Source: Mastigocoleus sp. MO_188.B34
GTDB lineage: Bacteria > Cyanobacteriota > Cyanobacteriia > Cyanobacteriales > Nostocaceae
Direction of reading: 5' to 3'
Assembly: GCF_030065675.1 (NCBI RefSeq)
Contig: NZ_JASJDK010000026.1
Location: 1 to 46,175 of the forward strand
DNA length: 46,175 bases
Part shown: in pieces, positions 1 to 8,718 of the stretch
Position numbering within the stretch: the first letter of the stretch is position 1
Layout: every line of letters begins with the position of its first letter
The notes under the pieces: generated by a model
Told to the model about the DNA's origin: nothing
Databases searched by the model: none
The model's input: the letters and a program-made list of their open reading frames with translations, nothing else
Made by a program: the position numbers and the translations under genes

Positions 1-112
1 ACCATTACACGCATTCAGCAAAACAAAACACTTAGGAGCCGGATGCGGCGAAAGTTGCACGTCCGGATTTGAAGGAGAGGTGCTCCCGGTAATACGGGAC
101 ATCGACTCTAAC
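1..112 (+). mobile_element. Group II intron 3' end (domains V and VI)
   Basis: Positions 36-69 fold as a group II intron domain V: the strand begins GAGCCGGATGCGG, has a GAAA tetraloop and closes with the complementary GCACGTCCGG arm. The catalytic AGC triad is at 37-39. Positions 72-110 form a second hairpin (TCCCG, loop GTAATA, CGGGA, outer GAG/CTC pairing) fitting domain VI. The 3' splice boundary is probably at about 112, where the sequence reads CTAAC. The intron body and any reverse transcriptase lie before the window. The element is called from conserved RNA structure only; the exact boundary is inferred. Confidence 0.82.
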
Positions 113-115
113 CGG

Positions 116-352
116 CTAGCGCCACGAATGTCCGTTCCAGTTTTTTCTGAGATAAAACGCGTCGGCGTAAGACGCAAGGGAACGCGCACCAAGAAATGCG
201 ATTTTCGGATTGACGTGTTCTAATACTTGGTCACGAACGGTTGTTTCAATACCTTCAAAGGTTTCAAGCTTTTCTATTGGTGCGTTTTTGTATAGAATTT
301 TAGCTATTTCTTTAACGTGACTATCTAAAAGCTTCTTGTCTTCTGGTGTCAT
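116..352 (-). pseudogene. N-terminal fragment of a transposase-like protein
   Basis: This minus-strand reading frame starts MTPEDKKLLDSHVKEIAKIL and continues to about NPKIAF. That resembles, from memory, the N-terminus of ISKra4-type transposase proteins common in cyanobacteria. After NPKIAF the frame runs into palindromic repeat-like DNA (about 116-215) and ends, so only about 55 plausible residues remain of a protein normally several hundred long. A start at 421 is possible but adds 23 residues without family resemblance. The intron end abuts the 3' side. Probably a dead remnant; the family assignment is tentative. Confidence 0.42.
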
Positions 353-419
353 TGGTTGGCTAAAGCAAACTCGATCATTATTTATTCTCTCCAATTGTGG
401 TGCTGATGTATAGCCCCGC

Positions 420-448
420 ATTATTCGCGATAAATGCTCGCGAATAAT
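420..448. repeat. Perfect 11-bp inverted repeat
   Basis: ATTATTCGCGA at 420-430 pairs exactly with TCGCGAATAAT at 438-448 around a 7-nt loop. It overlaps the first possible start of the transposase fragment. No T-run follows, so it is more likely a repeat or regulatory hairpin than a terminator. Confidence 0.6.
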
Positions 449-502
449 ATTGATTCCTTTTCATCCTTTTGCAAAATTGGGATGCTCCCGTTGTCTCTCT
501 CA

Positions 503-597
503 TTGGTGCGCGACACCGTAAACCCTAATTTGCCTTACTTTATTTATCATCTGGTCGCACCTCTACCCTTGCAAATATGCCAGTTGCGTAATTTCTA
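503..597. repeat. Degenerate copy of a dispersed MITE-like repeat
   Basis: The stretch carries TTGGTGCGCGACACCGTAAA and ends GCCAGTTGCGTAATTTC. This parallels the right part of the better-preserved element at 9186-9306, which has GGTGCGTGACACTAAAAA and ends GCCGGTTGCGTAAGTTC. The left terminal repeat is absent. It fills the gap before the M23 gene. Confidence 0.5.
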
Positions 598-662
598 AAT
601 ATAAAAACTGTGTAAATTCAGTGATTTTTGGGAATCATACTGGTGATGCTTCTTGAGCTTGC

Positions 663-1895
663 TTGAGTAAATCTAACCAGATGAAATTATTATCTTCACC
701 AAAAATCAATCTTCCCAAATATTTGAATCCGTTTTTATACGGCTTGTTTTCTTTATTATTAATATTCTTAGTATTTTCTGATCCAGTATTTTTTACTGTA
801 GGTCAGCAAGCTTCAGGACAAACCATTAAACAACTGCGATCGCAACAAAAACAAATCAAGCAGAAGCATCAGGGAGTAACCAAAGAAAAACAACGCCTGA
901 CTAATTTAGAAACAAAAGCAAAAAAGCGTCTTACTGGTTTAGAGGAAAACCTCAAAACTACAAATAACAATATTCAAGACAGCGAACAGCGTTTAAAACA
1001 AGCAAACAAACGCCTCCAAGAATTAGAAACAAAATTAACAGCAGCACAAAGTTCCTATCAAGAACAACAAACAGCAGTAGTTGCAAGATTGCGATTTTTG
1101 CAGCGATCGCAACTAACTCAAGGATGGGCGATTTTATTGCAAAGTGAAAACTTGAACGATTTTTTTAGTCGTCGTCGCAACTTAAAGTTGTTATATCAAG
1201 CTGACCACAAAATTTTAATCAAATTAACCCAACAAGCTAATCAAATCAAACAACAAAGAACCGAAGTTGAAACCAAAAAAAATGAAATAGCTTTAATTCG
1301 TCAACAATTGCTCGCCCAAAAATTAGATTATCAGACCCAAGCACAATTGCAATCAGAATTGGTCGGGCGTTTGAATAGCGATCGCCTCGCGTTGAAAGCT
1401 GCTCAAGCTCAACTTCAGAAGGACTCACAAGCCATAGGAAATTTAATTCAACAAAAAATCAGAGCCGCAGAACTAGCTAAAGCTAATAGTAAAAGAAACT
1501 GGGTTCGCGGTAGCGGTATTATGGCATTTCCTAGTAATGGTCGGATTAGCAGTCCTTTCGGTTTTCGGATTCATCCCAAACTTGGTTATCGACGCATGCA
1601 TACCGGTATGGACTTTGCAGCGAGTTATGGAAGTCCGATTCGTGCTGCTGATTCGGGAACTGTGATTTTTGCGGGTTGGTATGGTGGTTATGGTTATGCT
1701 GTAATTATCAACCACGGTAAAGGAATTACCACCCTTTACGGTCATAGCAGTAAACTTTATGTTTCCGAAGGTGAATCTGTTAAACGGGGACAAGCGATCG
1801 CTGCAATTGGTTCTACTGGTTTGTCAACTGGTCCTCACCTGCATTTTGAAGTTAGGAAAAATGGTAAACCTGTAAATCCAGCTAATTATCTTTAG
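663..1895 (+). CDS. Murein hydrolase activator / M23 metallopeptidase (EnvC-like)
   Basis: A 410-residue envelope protein: an N-terminal hydrophobic anchor or signal (about residues 23-48), a long Gln/Lys-rich coiled coil (about 53-270) and a C-terminal LytM/M23 domain. The zinc site is complete: H313 and D317 in HTGMD and H394 in HLHFE, with H361 and H392 as catalytic histidines. The architecture matches EnvC/NlpD-type proteins, which cut peptidoglycan or activate amidases at division. Because the active site is intact, direct hydrolysis is plausible. The start is TTG at 663; ATG at 681 would drop six residues and is equally likely. Confidence 0.9.
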   Translation: MSKSNQMKLLSSPKINLPKYLNPFLYGLFSLLLIFLVFSDPVFFTVGQQASGQTIKQLRSQQKQIKQKHQGVTKEKQRLTNLETKAKKRLTGLEENLKTTNNNIQDSEQRLKQANKRLQELETKLTAAQSSYQEQQTAVVARLRFLQRSQLTQGWAILLQSENLNDFFSRRRNLKLLYQADHKILIKLTQQANQIKQQRTEVETKKNEIALIRQQLLAQKLDYQTQAQLQSELVGRLNSDRLALKAAQAQLQKDSQAIGNLIQQKIRAAELAKANSKRNWVRGSGIMAFPSNGRISSPFGFRIHPKLGYRRMHTGMDFAASYGSPIRAADSGTVIFAGWYGGYGYAVIINHGKGITTLYGHSSKLYVSEGESVKRGQAIAAIGSTGLSTGPHLHFEVRKNGKPVNPANYL

Positions 1896-1966
1896 ACATC
1901 TCCAGAAATGAGATATCACCCCTGACTACACAAGGCTTTTATATTCTTTTTCGGAGATGTCTTTTG
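1894..1966 (+). terminator. Hairpin terminator after the M23 gene
   Basis: AGACATCTCC starting in the stop codon pairs perfectly with GGAGATGTCT at 1953-1962, followed by TTT. The loop is long (about 49 nt), so the terminator assignment is moderate. Confidence 0.5.
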
Positions 1967-2088
1967 AACACAGTGGGAAATACAATCTTCCTACACAAAA
2001 ATAAATCACTAACTACCTATAGCCAGCCAAAGAGATCCAAGGTATACTATTCGGGTATGCAAACAAATAATTTCGTTTGTAATAACGA

Positions 2089-2162
2089 GGGCGCGTAGCT
2101 CAGTGGATTAGAGCGTCAGATTCCGGTTCTGTAGGTCGGGGGTTCGAATCCCTCCGCGCTCG
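2089..2162 (+). tRNA. tRNA-Arg (anticodon CCG)
   Basis: A complete cloverleaf: acceptor GGGCGCG pairs with CGCGCTC, the D-arm is GCTC/GAGC, and the T-arm is GGGGG TTCGAAT CCCTC (one G-T pair). The anticodon loop TTCCGGT puts CCG at positions 34-36, reading the arginine codon CGG. The CCA end is not encoded; G is the discriminator base. Confidence 0.95.
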
Positions 2163-2283
2163 CTTTTATTTACTCAAATCCTGATTAAACTTCCAAGAAC
2201 AAACTGGGAATAAGAATGTTGAGGTTCTGCCTCAAGTAATATGATACAGAGCAGAACCTCAAAAATTACGATTGCAAAAAAGT

Positions 2284-2400
2284 ATTAATCTTCTAGTAAT
2301 TAATCTTCTAGTAATTAATCTTCTAGTAATTAATCTTCTAGTAATTAATCTTCTAGTAATTAATCTTCTAGTAATTAATCTTCTGGTAATTAATCTTCTA
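2284..2400. repeat. 15-bp tandem repeat (8 copies) grown from the end of dps
   Basis: The unit ATTAATCTTCTAGTA repeats eight times; the seventh copy has one change (CTGGTA) and the last is partial and lies inside the dps 3' end. On the minus strand every unit contains the final dps codons plus stop (TTA GAA GAT TAA), so the array looks like serial duplication of the gene terminus. Because the unit is five codons, the stop codon recurs in the dps frame in each copy. Confidence 0.9.
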
Positions 2401-2890
2401 ACAAGCTACGCAACATCCAAGCAGTTTTCTCATGGACTTGCATCCGCTGAGTTAGTAAATCAGCAGTTGGTTCGTCATTCACTTCTTCAACCACCGGAAA
2501 AACAGAACGCGCTGTTCTAACCACAGCTTCCTGTCCTTCTACTAGCAAGCGAATCATTTCTTTAGCTTTCGGAACTCCCGGAGTTTCAGAAATCGAACTC
2601 AATTTCACATATTCACTGTAAGTTCCTGGTGCTGGATAACCAAGTGCACGAATCCTTTCAGCAATTAAATCTACTGCTGCAGATAACTCTGTATACTGAG
2701 TCTCAAACATCAAATGCAAAGTCTGGAACATTGGACCCGTAACATTCCAATGAAAGTTGTGGGTTTTAAGATACAAAGTGTAAGTATCTGCTAGCAAACG
2801 AGATAGTCCTTCAGCTATTTTTGCTCTGCTATCTTCATCAATACCAATATTGACGGGAATTGCGTTAGTATTTGCACCTTGAGCTTGCAT
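2390..2890 (-). CDS. dps: Dps-family DNA-binding ferritin-like protein
   Basis: A 166-residue protein of the Dps family, which forms dodecameric cages that oxidise ferrous iron with peroxide and protect DNA. The family signature is clear: [10 protein letters not shown] with ferroxidase H44, then the acidic helix ETQYTEL...[11 protein letters not shown] that completes the di-iron site between subunits. Length is normal. The start at 2890 gives the usual short N-terminal tail. The 3' end is embedded in an array of 15-bp repeats that keeps the stop codon. Sulfiredoxin lies just upstream on the same strand, which fits a peroxide-defence neighbourhood. Confidence 0.93.
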   Translation of the reverse strand: MQAQGANTNAIPVNIGIDEDSRAKIAEGLSRLLADTYTLYLKTHNFHWNVTGPMFQTLHLMFETQYTELSAAVDLIAERIRALGYPAPGTYSEYVKLSSISETPGVPKAKEMIRLLVEGQEAVVRTARSVFPVVEEVNDEPTADLLTQRMQVHEKTAWMLRSLLED

Positions 2891-2987
2891 TGTCTTTCTC
2901 CTGATCGATTACTTATCGTTGTTTGTTTATTAACTTTTTATTATTACTTAAGCAATAAATATTTAATTTTGACTTTTGAGTTTTGGT

Positions 2988-3248
2988 TCATGCAATGTGC
3001 ATTTTTAAAACACTTTTCGGAGCTTTACGAATTCTTGCTAAGATTGTTTTTTTACCCAAACGTTGACAGGCTTCATAACGATGACAACCAGAAAAACCGT
3101 AGTATTGTCCCTCTACTTCTAAAACATCGATTGGTTCTTGCTGACCTATCTGTGCGATCGACTCCATCAAAAATTTGACTTTTTCTGGGTTGTTCTGTCT
3201 CGGTAATGGTCTTTTGATTCGATCAAGTGGAATTTCCTCTACCCTCAT
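2988..3248 (-). CDS. srx: Sulfiredoxin
   Basis: An 86-residue ParB/Srx-fold protein. It has the sulfiredoxin signature FSGCHRYEA with catalytic C55, and the typical N-terminal IPLDRIKRPLPR. Sulfiredoxin uses ATP to reduce over-oxidised (sulfinic) 2-Cys peroxiredoxin in the cytoplasm. Length matches cyanobacterial Srx. It is transcribed toward dps with about 100 bp between them, so the two may be co-transcribed. No partner peroxiredoxin is visible in the window. Confidence 0.92.
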   Translation of the reverse strand: MRVEEIPLDRIKRPLPRQNNPEKVKFLMESIAQIGQQEPIDVLEVEGQYYGFSGCHRYEACQRLGKKTILARIRKAPKSVLKMHIA

Positions 3249-3434
3249 TAGCCTTAACCTTTTTTAGTAATCATATTTTTTATCCTTAAATTAATCATAG
3301 TCGTTATGACTTCATTTAGCAAGTCTTCGGATTGGAAAAAAGTAGTCATAATATTATTAAGTGCCTAATCGCACCACAAAAATCAAATTATTTTTGTTAA
3401 AAAAGTAACTAGCAGGCGGCAGAGGCGGAAAATC

Positions 3435-5033
3435 TTGGTTTCAATTAATATTTGGATTTGGCGTTTCTCATCTGGGATTTTAACGGCGCTTTTTTTACCA
3501 TTTATCACCAGTACTTATACTTACGCTAATACTACTGGAGATGTCGAATTGAGTGTGGGAATAGTACAAAAATTTGGCGAAGATCCCCAACGACAGTTCA
3601 AACTAGAACCAACAAATGGCGATTTCCTGAAACTTAAGTTCAAAAAAAAAGGTAAAGACCAGACTTTGGTTACAGCTAATCCGGTGAACTTAGAAATTAG
3701 CACGGCAAAGTTGTCAGATACCAAAATTGATGAAAGAGTTGTTTTAGGAACATTTCGTACTTTTGAAGCAGCAGAAGATGGTGCTAAAAAGTGGCGGGAA
3801 AAAGGAATAGAAGTGGAAATAGCCCAACCCGAACGTTGGGAAGTTTGGGCGAAACGAGAAGTTTATAACACACCATTACTACGGCGCTTACTATTGCAGA
3901 ACGTACAAAAAGTAGGCAAGAAACTAGCTTATATCAAAACAAATATTTTCAAGCAAGAACCAAAAATTAGCTGGGTAATTGGGAATAACCGTTATAACCG
4001 CGAACACTTAGAAATTAGTAGTAACAAAAATTTAATTAGAGTTAGATCGAATAAAAATTCTAAAAGAGCTAGGCTTTATCCCGGAAGATTGCGCGTACAA
4101 CCAAATGCTTACGGTACCTATACCTTAGTAAATCAAGTACCCCTGGAAAAATATTTGCGGGGGGTTGTACCCTATGAGATTGGTCGAAATGCTCCCAAGG
4201 CTTCCTTAGAAGCACAAGCTGTTATTGCTCGCACCTATGCTCTGAGAAATGTGCGTAGATTTGCAGTTGACAACTATGAGTTATGTGCAGATACACACTG
4301 TCAAGTTTACTTTGGGATAACTGGTGCAAGTTCAAGCACAGATCGAGCGATCGCTTCCACAAGAGGAATGGTGCTTACCTACGATAATAAATTAGTTGAT
4401 GCTTTGTATTCTTCCACAACTGGGGGTGTAACGGCTTTTTTCGATGATGTTTGGAACGGTACTCAACGTCCTTATTTACGTCCAATCATTGATTCTCACC
4501 TGAATATTTGGAGTTTATCTCAAAAAAGTTTAGCTGATGAAGAAAACTTCCGGAAATTTATCAGTTTGGAAGAAGGCTTTAATGAAAGCGAACAACGCTG
4601 GTTTCGTTGGCGTCGGGAAACAAGTATGGAAGATATCACCAAAGGCTTGCAGAAGTTTTTGAAAGTCAAAAACAGTCCCTTTGCTAAATTCAAACAAATT
4701 AACAACATAGTTGTTGAAAAACGAAGTAAAGGTGGACGTATTCTTCAATTAGCCATTAACACTGATATAGGTACCTTTCACTTGCACAAAGACGAAGTTC
4801 GTAGCGCCTTTGCTGCTCCCGTCAGCACATTATTTTACTTACAACCTTTAAATAAAGGAAAACCTGGAATTTGGGGTTATGCTTTCGTTGGAGGTGGTTT
4901 GGGACACGGTGTAGGTTTGAGTCAGACTGGCGCACAAAAATTAGCTAAATTAGGTTGGTCTAATGACCAGATTCTAAAATTTTACTATCCCGGTACTCAA
5001 ATTCAAACTCTTAACCAAATTGCACAAAAGTAG
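3435..5033 (+). CDS. SpoIID/LytB-domain protein
   Basis: A 532-residue exported protein with an N-terminal signal segment, a SPOR-like stretch around residues 95-130 (VLGTFRTFEAAEDGAKKW) and a SpoIID/LytB domain in the second half (PLEKYLRGVVPYEIG, EAQAVIARTYALRN, LYSSTTGGVT, GHGVGLSQTGA). SpoIID in Bacillus is a lytic transglycosylase acting on glycan strands lacking stem peptides. Cyanobacteria do not sporulate, so a role in septal or envelope peptidoglycan turnover is inferred. The start is TTG at 3435, after a GGCAGAGGCGG stretch. No operon partner. Confidence 0.87.
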   Translation: MVSINIWIWRFSSGILTALFLPFITSTYTYANTTGDVELSVGIVQKFGEDPQRQFKLEPTNGDFLKLKFKKKGKDQTLVTANPVNLEISTAKLSDTKIDERVVLGTFRTFEAAEDGAKKWREKGIEVEIAQPERWEVWAKREVYNTPLLRRLLLQNVQKVGKKLAYIKTNIFKQEPKISWVIGNNRYNREHLEISSNKNLIRVRSNKNSKRARLYPGRLRVQPNAYGTYTLVNQVPLEKYLRGVVPYEIGRNAPKASLEAQAVIARTYALRNVRRFAVDNYELCADTHCQVYFGITGASSSTDRAIASTRGMVLTYDNKLVDALYSSTTGGVTAFFDDVWNGTQRPYLRPIIDSHLNIWSLSQKSLADEENFRKFISLEEGFNESEQRWFRWRRETSMEDITKGLQKFLKVKNSPFAKFKQINNIVVEKRSKGGRILQLAINTDIGTFHLHKDEVRSAFAAPVSTLFYLQPLNKGKPGIWGYAFVGGGLGHGVGLSQTGAQKLAKLGWSNDQILKFYYPGTQIQTLNQIAQK

Positions 5034-5369
5034 AATTCAGGTCTTATAACTCTTCTCTCACTTCTCTGTTTCTTGTTCCTTGTTCCCTGTTCCCTGCTCC
5101 CTAAAGTGTCCGTAGAATATCTTTTGACTTTTAACTTTTAGCTTTTAAATTTTAACTGTTAACTTGTGGGTAGCACCATAACGTTCTCACCCACATCTCT
5201 ACCACAATAAATGATGGGTGACAAACATTTCTAAATATTAAGCAGGAAAACACACTAACTGGCTTTCCTGCTTATCATAATACTAGATGTTTGTTCAACT
5301 AAGTTAACTTCGCAGACACAGCAGAGTAATACTTTGTCTCTCTGTGTGCTGCTTTTTTTTGTCTCAAGC
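5034..5369. other. Intergenic region with two hairpins
   Basis: No coding signal. It holds short pyrimidine-rich repeats (TTGTTCC/TTGTTCCC) and AACTTTT-type repeats. A 10-bp perfect stem lies at 5240-5273 (AAGCAGGAAA/TTTCCTGCTT). A second imperfect stem at 5312-5352 (GCAGACACAGCAGAG/CTCTCTGTGTGCTGC) is followed by eight T on the plus strand. One of these probably ends the ferredoxin transcript arriving from the minus strand. Confidence 0.55.
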
Positions 5370-5669
5370 TTAGTAGAGAGCTTCTTCTTGATGAGTTTCG
5401 ATGGTGCAATCAGAAGTTGGGTAAGCAACGCAAGTAAGTACGTATCCACCTTCCATCTGATCATCATCTAAGAATGATTGGTCAGACTGATCTACAGAAC
5501 CTGCTGTGATTTTTCCAGCACATGTGGAACAAGCACCAGCGCGACAAGAATAAGGTAAATCTAAACCTGCTTCTTCCGCAGCATCAAGAATATAGGTATC
5601 GTCGTCACATTCGATGACTTGATTTATGCCTTCGGCTTCGCTAATAAGTGTAACTTTGTAAGTTGCCAT
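5370..5669 (-). CDS. petF: Plant-type [2Fe-2S] ferredoxin
   Basis: A 99-residue soluble ferredoxin, the size of photosynthetic PetF. The four cluster ligands are C42, C47, C50 and C80, in [13 protein letters not shown] and LTCVAYP. It accepts electrons from photosystem I and passes them to FNR, nitrogen assimilation and thioredoxin reductase. The C-terminal EEALY is characteristic of vegetative-cell PetF. Paralogues exist in these organisms, so which ferredoxin this is cannot be fixed from sequence alone. It is monocistronic and faces away from bvdR across a 0.5-kb gap. Confidence 0.92.
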   Translation of the reverse strand: MATYKVTLISEAEGINQVIECDDDTYILDAAEEAGLDLPYSCRAGACSTCAGKITAGSVDQSDQSFLDDDQMEGGYVLTCVAYPTSDCTIETHQEEALY

Positions 5670-6166
5670 TTTGTTAATCCTCTCTCTTGAGTTCGGCAGT
5701 ATAAGTTATTTAAAGCAATTAGTCTAACTTCACTTATATTTTTATTAAGTGAGTTATCAAAATTAATTTTGCTTCAATTCTGATACTACGAGAAAAATTT
5801 GATCGTGTAACTGAATTTTCAACCCGATTAGTAATGAGATTTAGTTATCCAATACCAATAATTTTTACTTATCTATTTAGACTGTTTTCAACTGATATAT
5901 AATTTAAAGTTATAGAAAAACTCTAAAATGCTTATTTTGCCAATCAAAACTGAAAAACCTAAGTCATAATTGTTACATCTGGGCTAAAATAATCTGCTGC
6001 GGATAAGTTCTAATTGCAAAAGTCAGAGGTCATTGATATCTTGATGCATAAACTTCTAAATAAAGGTATATTCATTAAGTAAGATTTTATTGCACGCAAT
6101 AAAAAAATATTTTTTGTGTGCAGGCAAAATCAATACCAAACATCAAAACAGCAGTGAAAGACTAGG
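5670..6166. other. Divergent intergenic region between petF and bvdR
   Basis: About 500 bp of AT-rich DNA between divergent genes, presumably holding both promoters. I see no open frame and no strong repeat beyond short AT palindromes; no promoter can be assigned with confidence. Confidence 0.5.
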
Positions 6167-7165
6167 ATGTATAATCTTTCTCGCGCTCCAGGGGCAGGAC
6201 CGATAAAAGTGGGTATGATTGGGACTGGTTATGCAGCAAAATTAAGGGCAGAAGCATTTTTAAAAGATACGCGTTCAGATTTAGTCGCAGTAGCTGGGAA
6301 TACACCCCATAAGACAGCAGCATTTGCTCAACAGTATGACTGTAAAGTAGTTGAAGGATGGGAGGAGTTAATAGGGCGTCAAGATGTAGATCTAATTGTT
6401 GCAAGTACAGTTAATCAACATCATGGGGAAATTGCATTGGCTGCATTATCTGCAGGTAAACATATTGTTGTGGAATATCCCTTGAGTTTAGATGTGACTC
6501 AAGGTTTAGAAATCATTGCTCTTGCTAAGGCTCAGAATAAACTTTTGCATGTAGGGCATATTGAGGTTTTAGGTGGTTTACACTCTTCACTCAAAGAAAG
6601 AGTACCTCAGTTAGGAAAGGTTTTCTATACTTCCTATCGCACAATCAAGCCACAAAACTTCATAGGTTTGAGGTGGAGTTACAATCACGATCTATTCGGT
6701 TTTCCTTTGATGGGGGCACTTTCACGAATTTATCGTCTAATAGATTTATTTGGCGATGTAAAAACCGTCAATTGCCATAATCGATTTTTAAATGAAGACG
6801 CTCAATATTACCAAGGTTGTATTTGTACGGCTCAACTCCGTTTTGAGAATGGGGTTTTGGCAGAAATTTTATATGGTAAGGGTAAAAGCCTGTGGCAAAG
6901 GGAGCGAAAATTTGAAGTTCATGGTGAAAATGGCGCGTTAATTTTTGAAGGTGCTAAAGGCATTTTAATGCAGAAAAAAGAGACTGTTTCAATAGATTTG
7001 CCCAGTCGTAAAGGTTTATTTTATAAAGATACAAATATGGTTTTAGAGCATTTGTTTGAGGGTGCACCTTTGTATATTTCTCCCGAACAAAGCTTGTATG
7101 CCCTGAAGGTAGCAGAAGCAGCTAGAAAATCCGCTGAGACAGGGTTAAGTGTGGTTGTTAAGTAA
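6167..7165 (+). CDS. bvdR: Biliverdin reductase (Gfo/Idh/MocA family)
   Basis: A 332-residue NAD(P)-dependent oxidoreductase. The Rossmann motif VGMIGTGYAA is at residues 15-24, followed by the family's EYPL (HIVVEYPLSLD). Residue patterns along the whole length (IGTGYAAK.RAE, NQ.HGEIA, LLHVGHIE.LGG, FGFPL..ALSRI, ILYGKG, SLYAL.VAE) match cyanobacterial BvdR as I remember it from Synechocystis. That enzyme reduces biliverdin IXa to bilirubin and is linked to normal phycobilisome function. Length is typical. Main alternative: an uncharacterised Gfo/Idh paralogue. Confidence 0.88.
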   Translation: MYNLSRAPGAGPIKVGMIGTGYAAKLRAEAFLKDTRSDLVAVAGNTPHKTAAFAQQYDCKVVEGWEELIGRQDVDLIVASTVNQHHGEIALAALSAGKHIVVEYPLSLDVTQGLEIIALAKAQNKLLHVGHIEVLGGLHSSLKERVPQLGKVFYTSYRTIKPQNFIGLRWSYNHDLFGFPLMGALSRIYRLIDLFGDVKTVNCHNRFLNEDAQYYQGCICTAQLRFENGVLAEILYGKGKSLWQRERKFEVHGENGALIFEGAKGILMQKKETVSIDLPSRKGLFYKDTNMVLEHLFEGAPLYISPEQSLYALKVAEAARKSAETGLSVVVK

Positions 7166-7241
7166 GAAGTAATGTTAGCGTAAGCGGGGCGCGACAGCGC
7201 ACAGTAATGAGTAAGAATTAAGAATTAAGAAGTAATTTAGT

Positions 7242-7285
7242 CTTCCCCACACTTCCCACACTTCCCACACTTCCCACACTTTTCC
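7242..7285. repeat. Tandem CTTCCCACA repeat
   Basis: About five copies of a 9-mer (CTTCCCACA) in a row just before the end of the pentapeptide-repeat gene. The mirror form (GTGTGGGAA) recurs near 13150-13195. Such STRR elements are typical between genes of heterocystous cyanobacteria. Confidence 0.8.
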
Positions 7286-7299
7286 CAAGTCCCCAGTCG

Positions 7300-8718
7300 C
7301 TAATCCCCAATCCCCTCTTCCAACTTATTAGGAATGCCTTGACAACCCCCAGGAATAGTAGCTCTGCTTTTGTCTCCGCACCAAGCACAACAATAATATT
7401 TGACACGTTCGGGCATTCGTTTAACATTACTGAAATCGACATTTTGCACTACTGCACCAGTATATTCACCAGTTTTATAGTTTGGCGGAGAGTCACGACT
7501 GCGTGGTGATGCATTTTCTGCAGTACCGTAAAACAAACGAGTGCCGTTGAGATCGCTATCGCTTAAATTTCCTTCGTAAAGGATGCAGCGAGCTAGATTC
7601 GCTTTTACTAAGTCGCAATCACTGAGATTCGCTCTGACCAAATTTGCATCACTTAAATCTGTCCAACGTAGATCGCTATGGGAAAGGTCTGCTCCTGCTA
7701 GCATCACGCCCAAATCAATTACCCTTACCCCATAATATCTATCTTCAGCATAACCACCCTTGCCATCAAAGATTGCTCTACCTAAATGGCTATCACGCTT
7801 CAGGGGAGTAAGCAATTTGGATTGGGAAAGAAAACGAATAATCTTAGCTTTACCTTGAGCATCCACGCTACCAAGAATTGCGGCAGTTCGTCCCTGTGCC
7901 AATAAACGTTCTTGAGGCCAATCCTCCAACAATCCTTCATCATCCAAAACTAGATCGGATATTCCTTGAAAGTAAGAATCGATTGTTTGCTGTTGGGTAA
8001 TACTATTTTGTTGGATTGTAAGATTATTTTGCTGAACTGTCAGTAAATTTTGTTGAATTGTTAAGTTTTTGGAGATAACGTACTGTCGCCAAGCTACATA
8101 GACAGCAATAATTGCAATTGAGATTTGTCCTAATGCTCCAAACCACTCAGCTAAAGTACCAGAAGCATCCCAGTTAATTGGAACATCAGAAAATCTAACT
8201 ATGGCAATAACTGCGATTGTTAAACCAATCAGGGCAATTGTCAAAGAGCGCTGTTGGGGTGTCAACCACTCACTAAGTACAACTTTTAACCAAGGTATTA
8301 GAATAGTCCCTGACAAAAATAAGTTGACTAGTACACCTAATGCACCTATGAATAAGTTATCCAGAGAAATACCAATGATGGTAACAGCGATCGCCATTAG
8401 GGCAATTACCATGGCTTTAGGCTGGAGTATATTTAAACTAGTGCCATTTCTGTAAATATAATTAACCTTGTCACCATTAGTCTTGTCACTATTAGCTCCT
8501 CCCTCATTATTAGCTTTGTCGCTGGCTTTATATTGAGAAGCTTTACTTAACTTTATTCTGTTTTCTTCGGATTGTAATGCAGCTAGTACCTCATTGATTT
8601 CTTGATCTTTATCACCAGTTACAGACAAAAAAATCTTATCGTGACGAATGCCATTTTCTGATTGCAATTGATTATCGAGAAAGGACTCATTGGAGTCAGA
8701 GTTGGATTCAATACTCAT
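7300..8718 (-). CDS. Membrane-anchored pentapeptide-repeat protein
   Basis: 472 residues. The N-terminal ~100 are polar and low complexity. About four hydrophobic segments follow (roughly residues 100-220), then a Gln/Asn-rich coil (LTIQQN repeats, about 215-245). C-terminal to a helical linker is a block of A(D/N)LxxxxL pentapeptide repeats (about 325-390: ADLSHSDLRWTDLSDANL), which form a right-handed beta-helix. The extreme C-terminus has a Cys-rich motif, YYCCAWCGDK...GGCQGIP, seen in other cyanobacterial pentapeptide proteins. The last residues run into the repeat DNA next to the gene. Function unknown; a membrane-bound scaffold is a guess. Confidence 0.82.
   Translation of the reverse strand: MSIESNSDSNESFLDNQLQSENGIRHDKIFLSVTGDKDQEINEVLAALQSEENRIKLSKASQYKASDKANNEGGANSDKTNGDKVNYIYRNGTSLNILQPKAMVIALMAIAVTIIGISLDNLFIGALGVLVNLFLSGTILIPWLKVVLSEWLTPQQRSLTIALIGLTIAVIAIVRFSDVPINWDASGTLAEWFGALGQISIAIIAVYVAWRQYVISKNLTIQQNLLTVQQNNLTIQQNSITQQQTIDSYFQGISDLVLDDEGLLEDWPQERLLAQGRTAAILGSVDAQGKAKIIRFLSQSKLLTPLKRDSHLGRAIFDGKGGYAEDRYYGVRVIDLGVMLAGADLSHSDLRWTDLSDANLVRANLSDCDLVKANLARCILYEGNLSDSDLNGTRLFYGTAENASPRSRDSPPNYKTGEYTGAVVQNVDFSNVKRMPERVKYYCCAWCGDKSRATIPGGCQGIPNKLEEGIGD

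Noticed and set aside
2284-2400. Possible CRISPR array
   Set aside because: The 15-bp units are directly contiguous with no spacers; it is a simple tandem repeat.
2272-2520. Plus-strand ORF across the tandem repeat and dps
   Set aside because: It is a repetitive translation (LLVIN units) plus the antisense of dps; not a gene.
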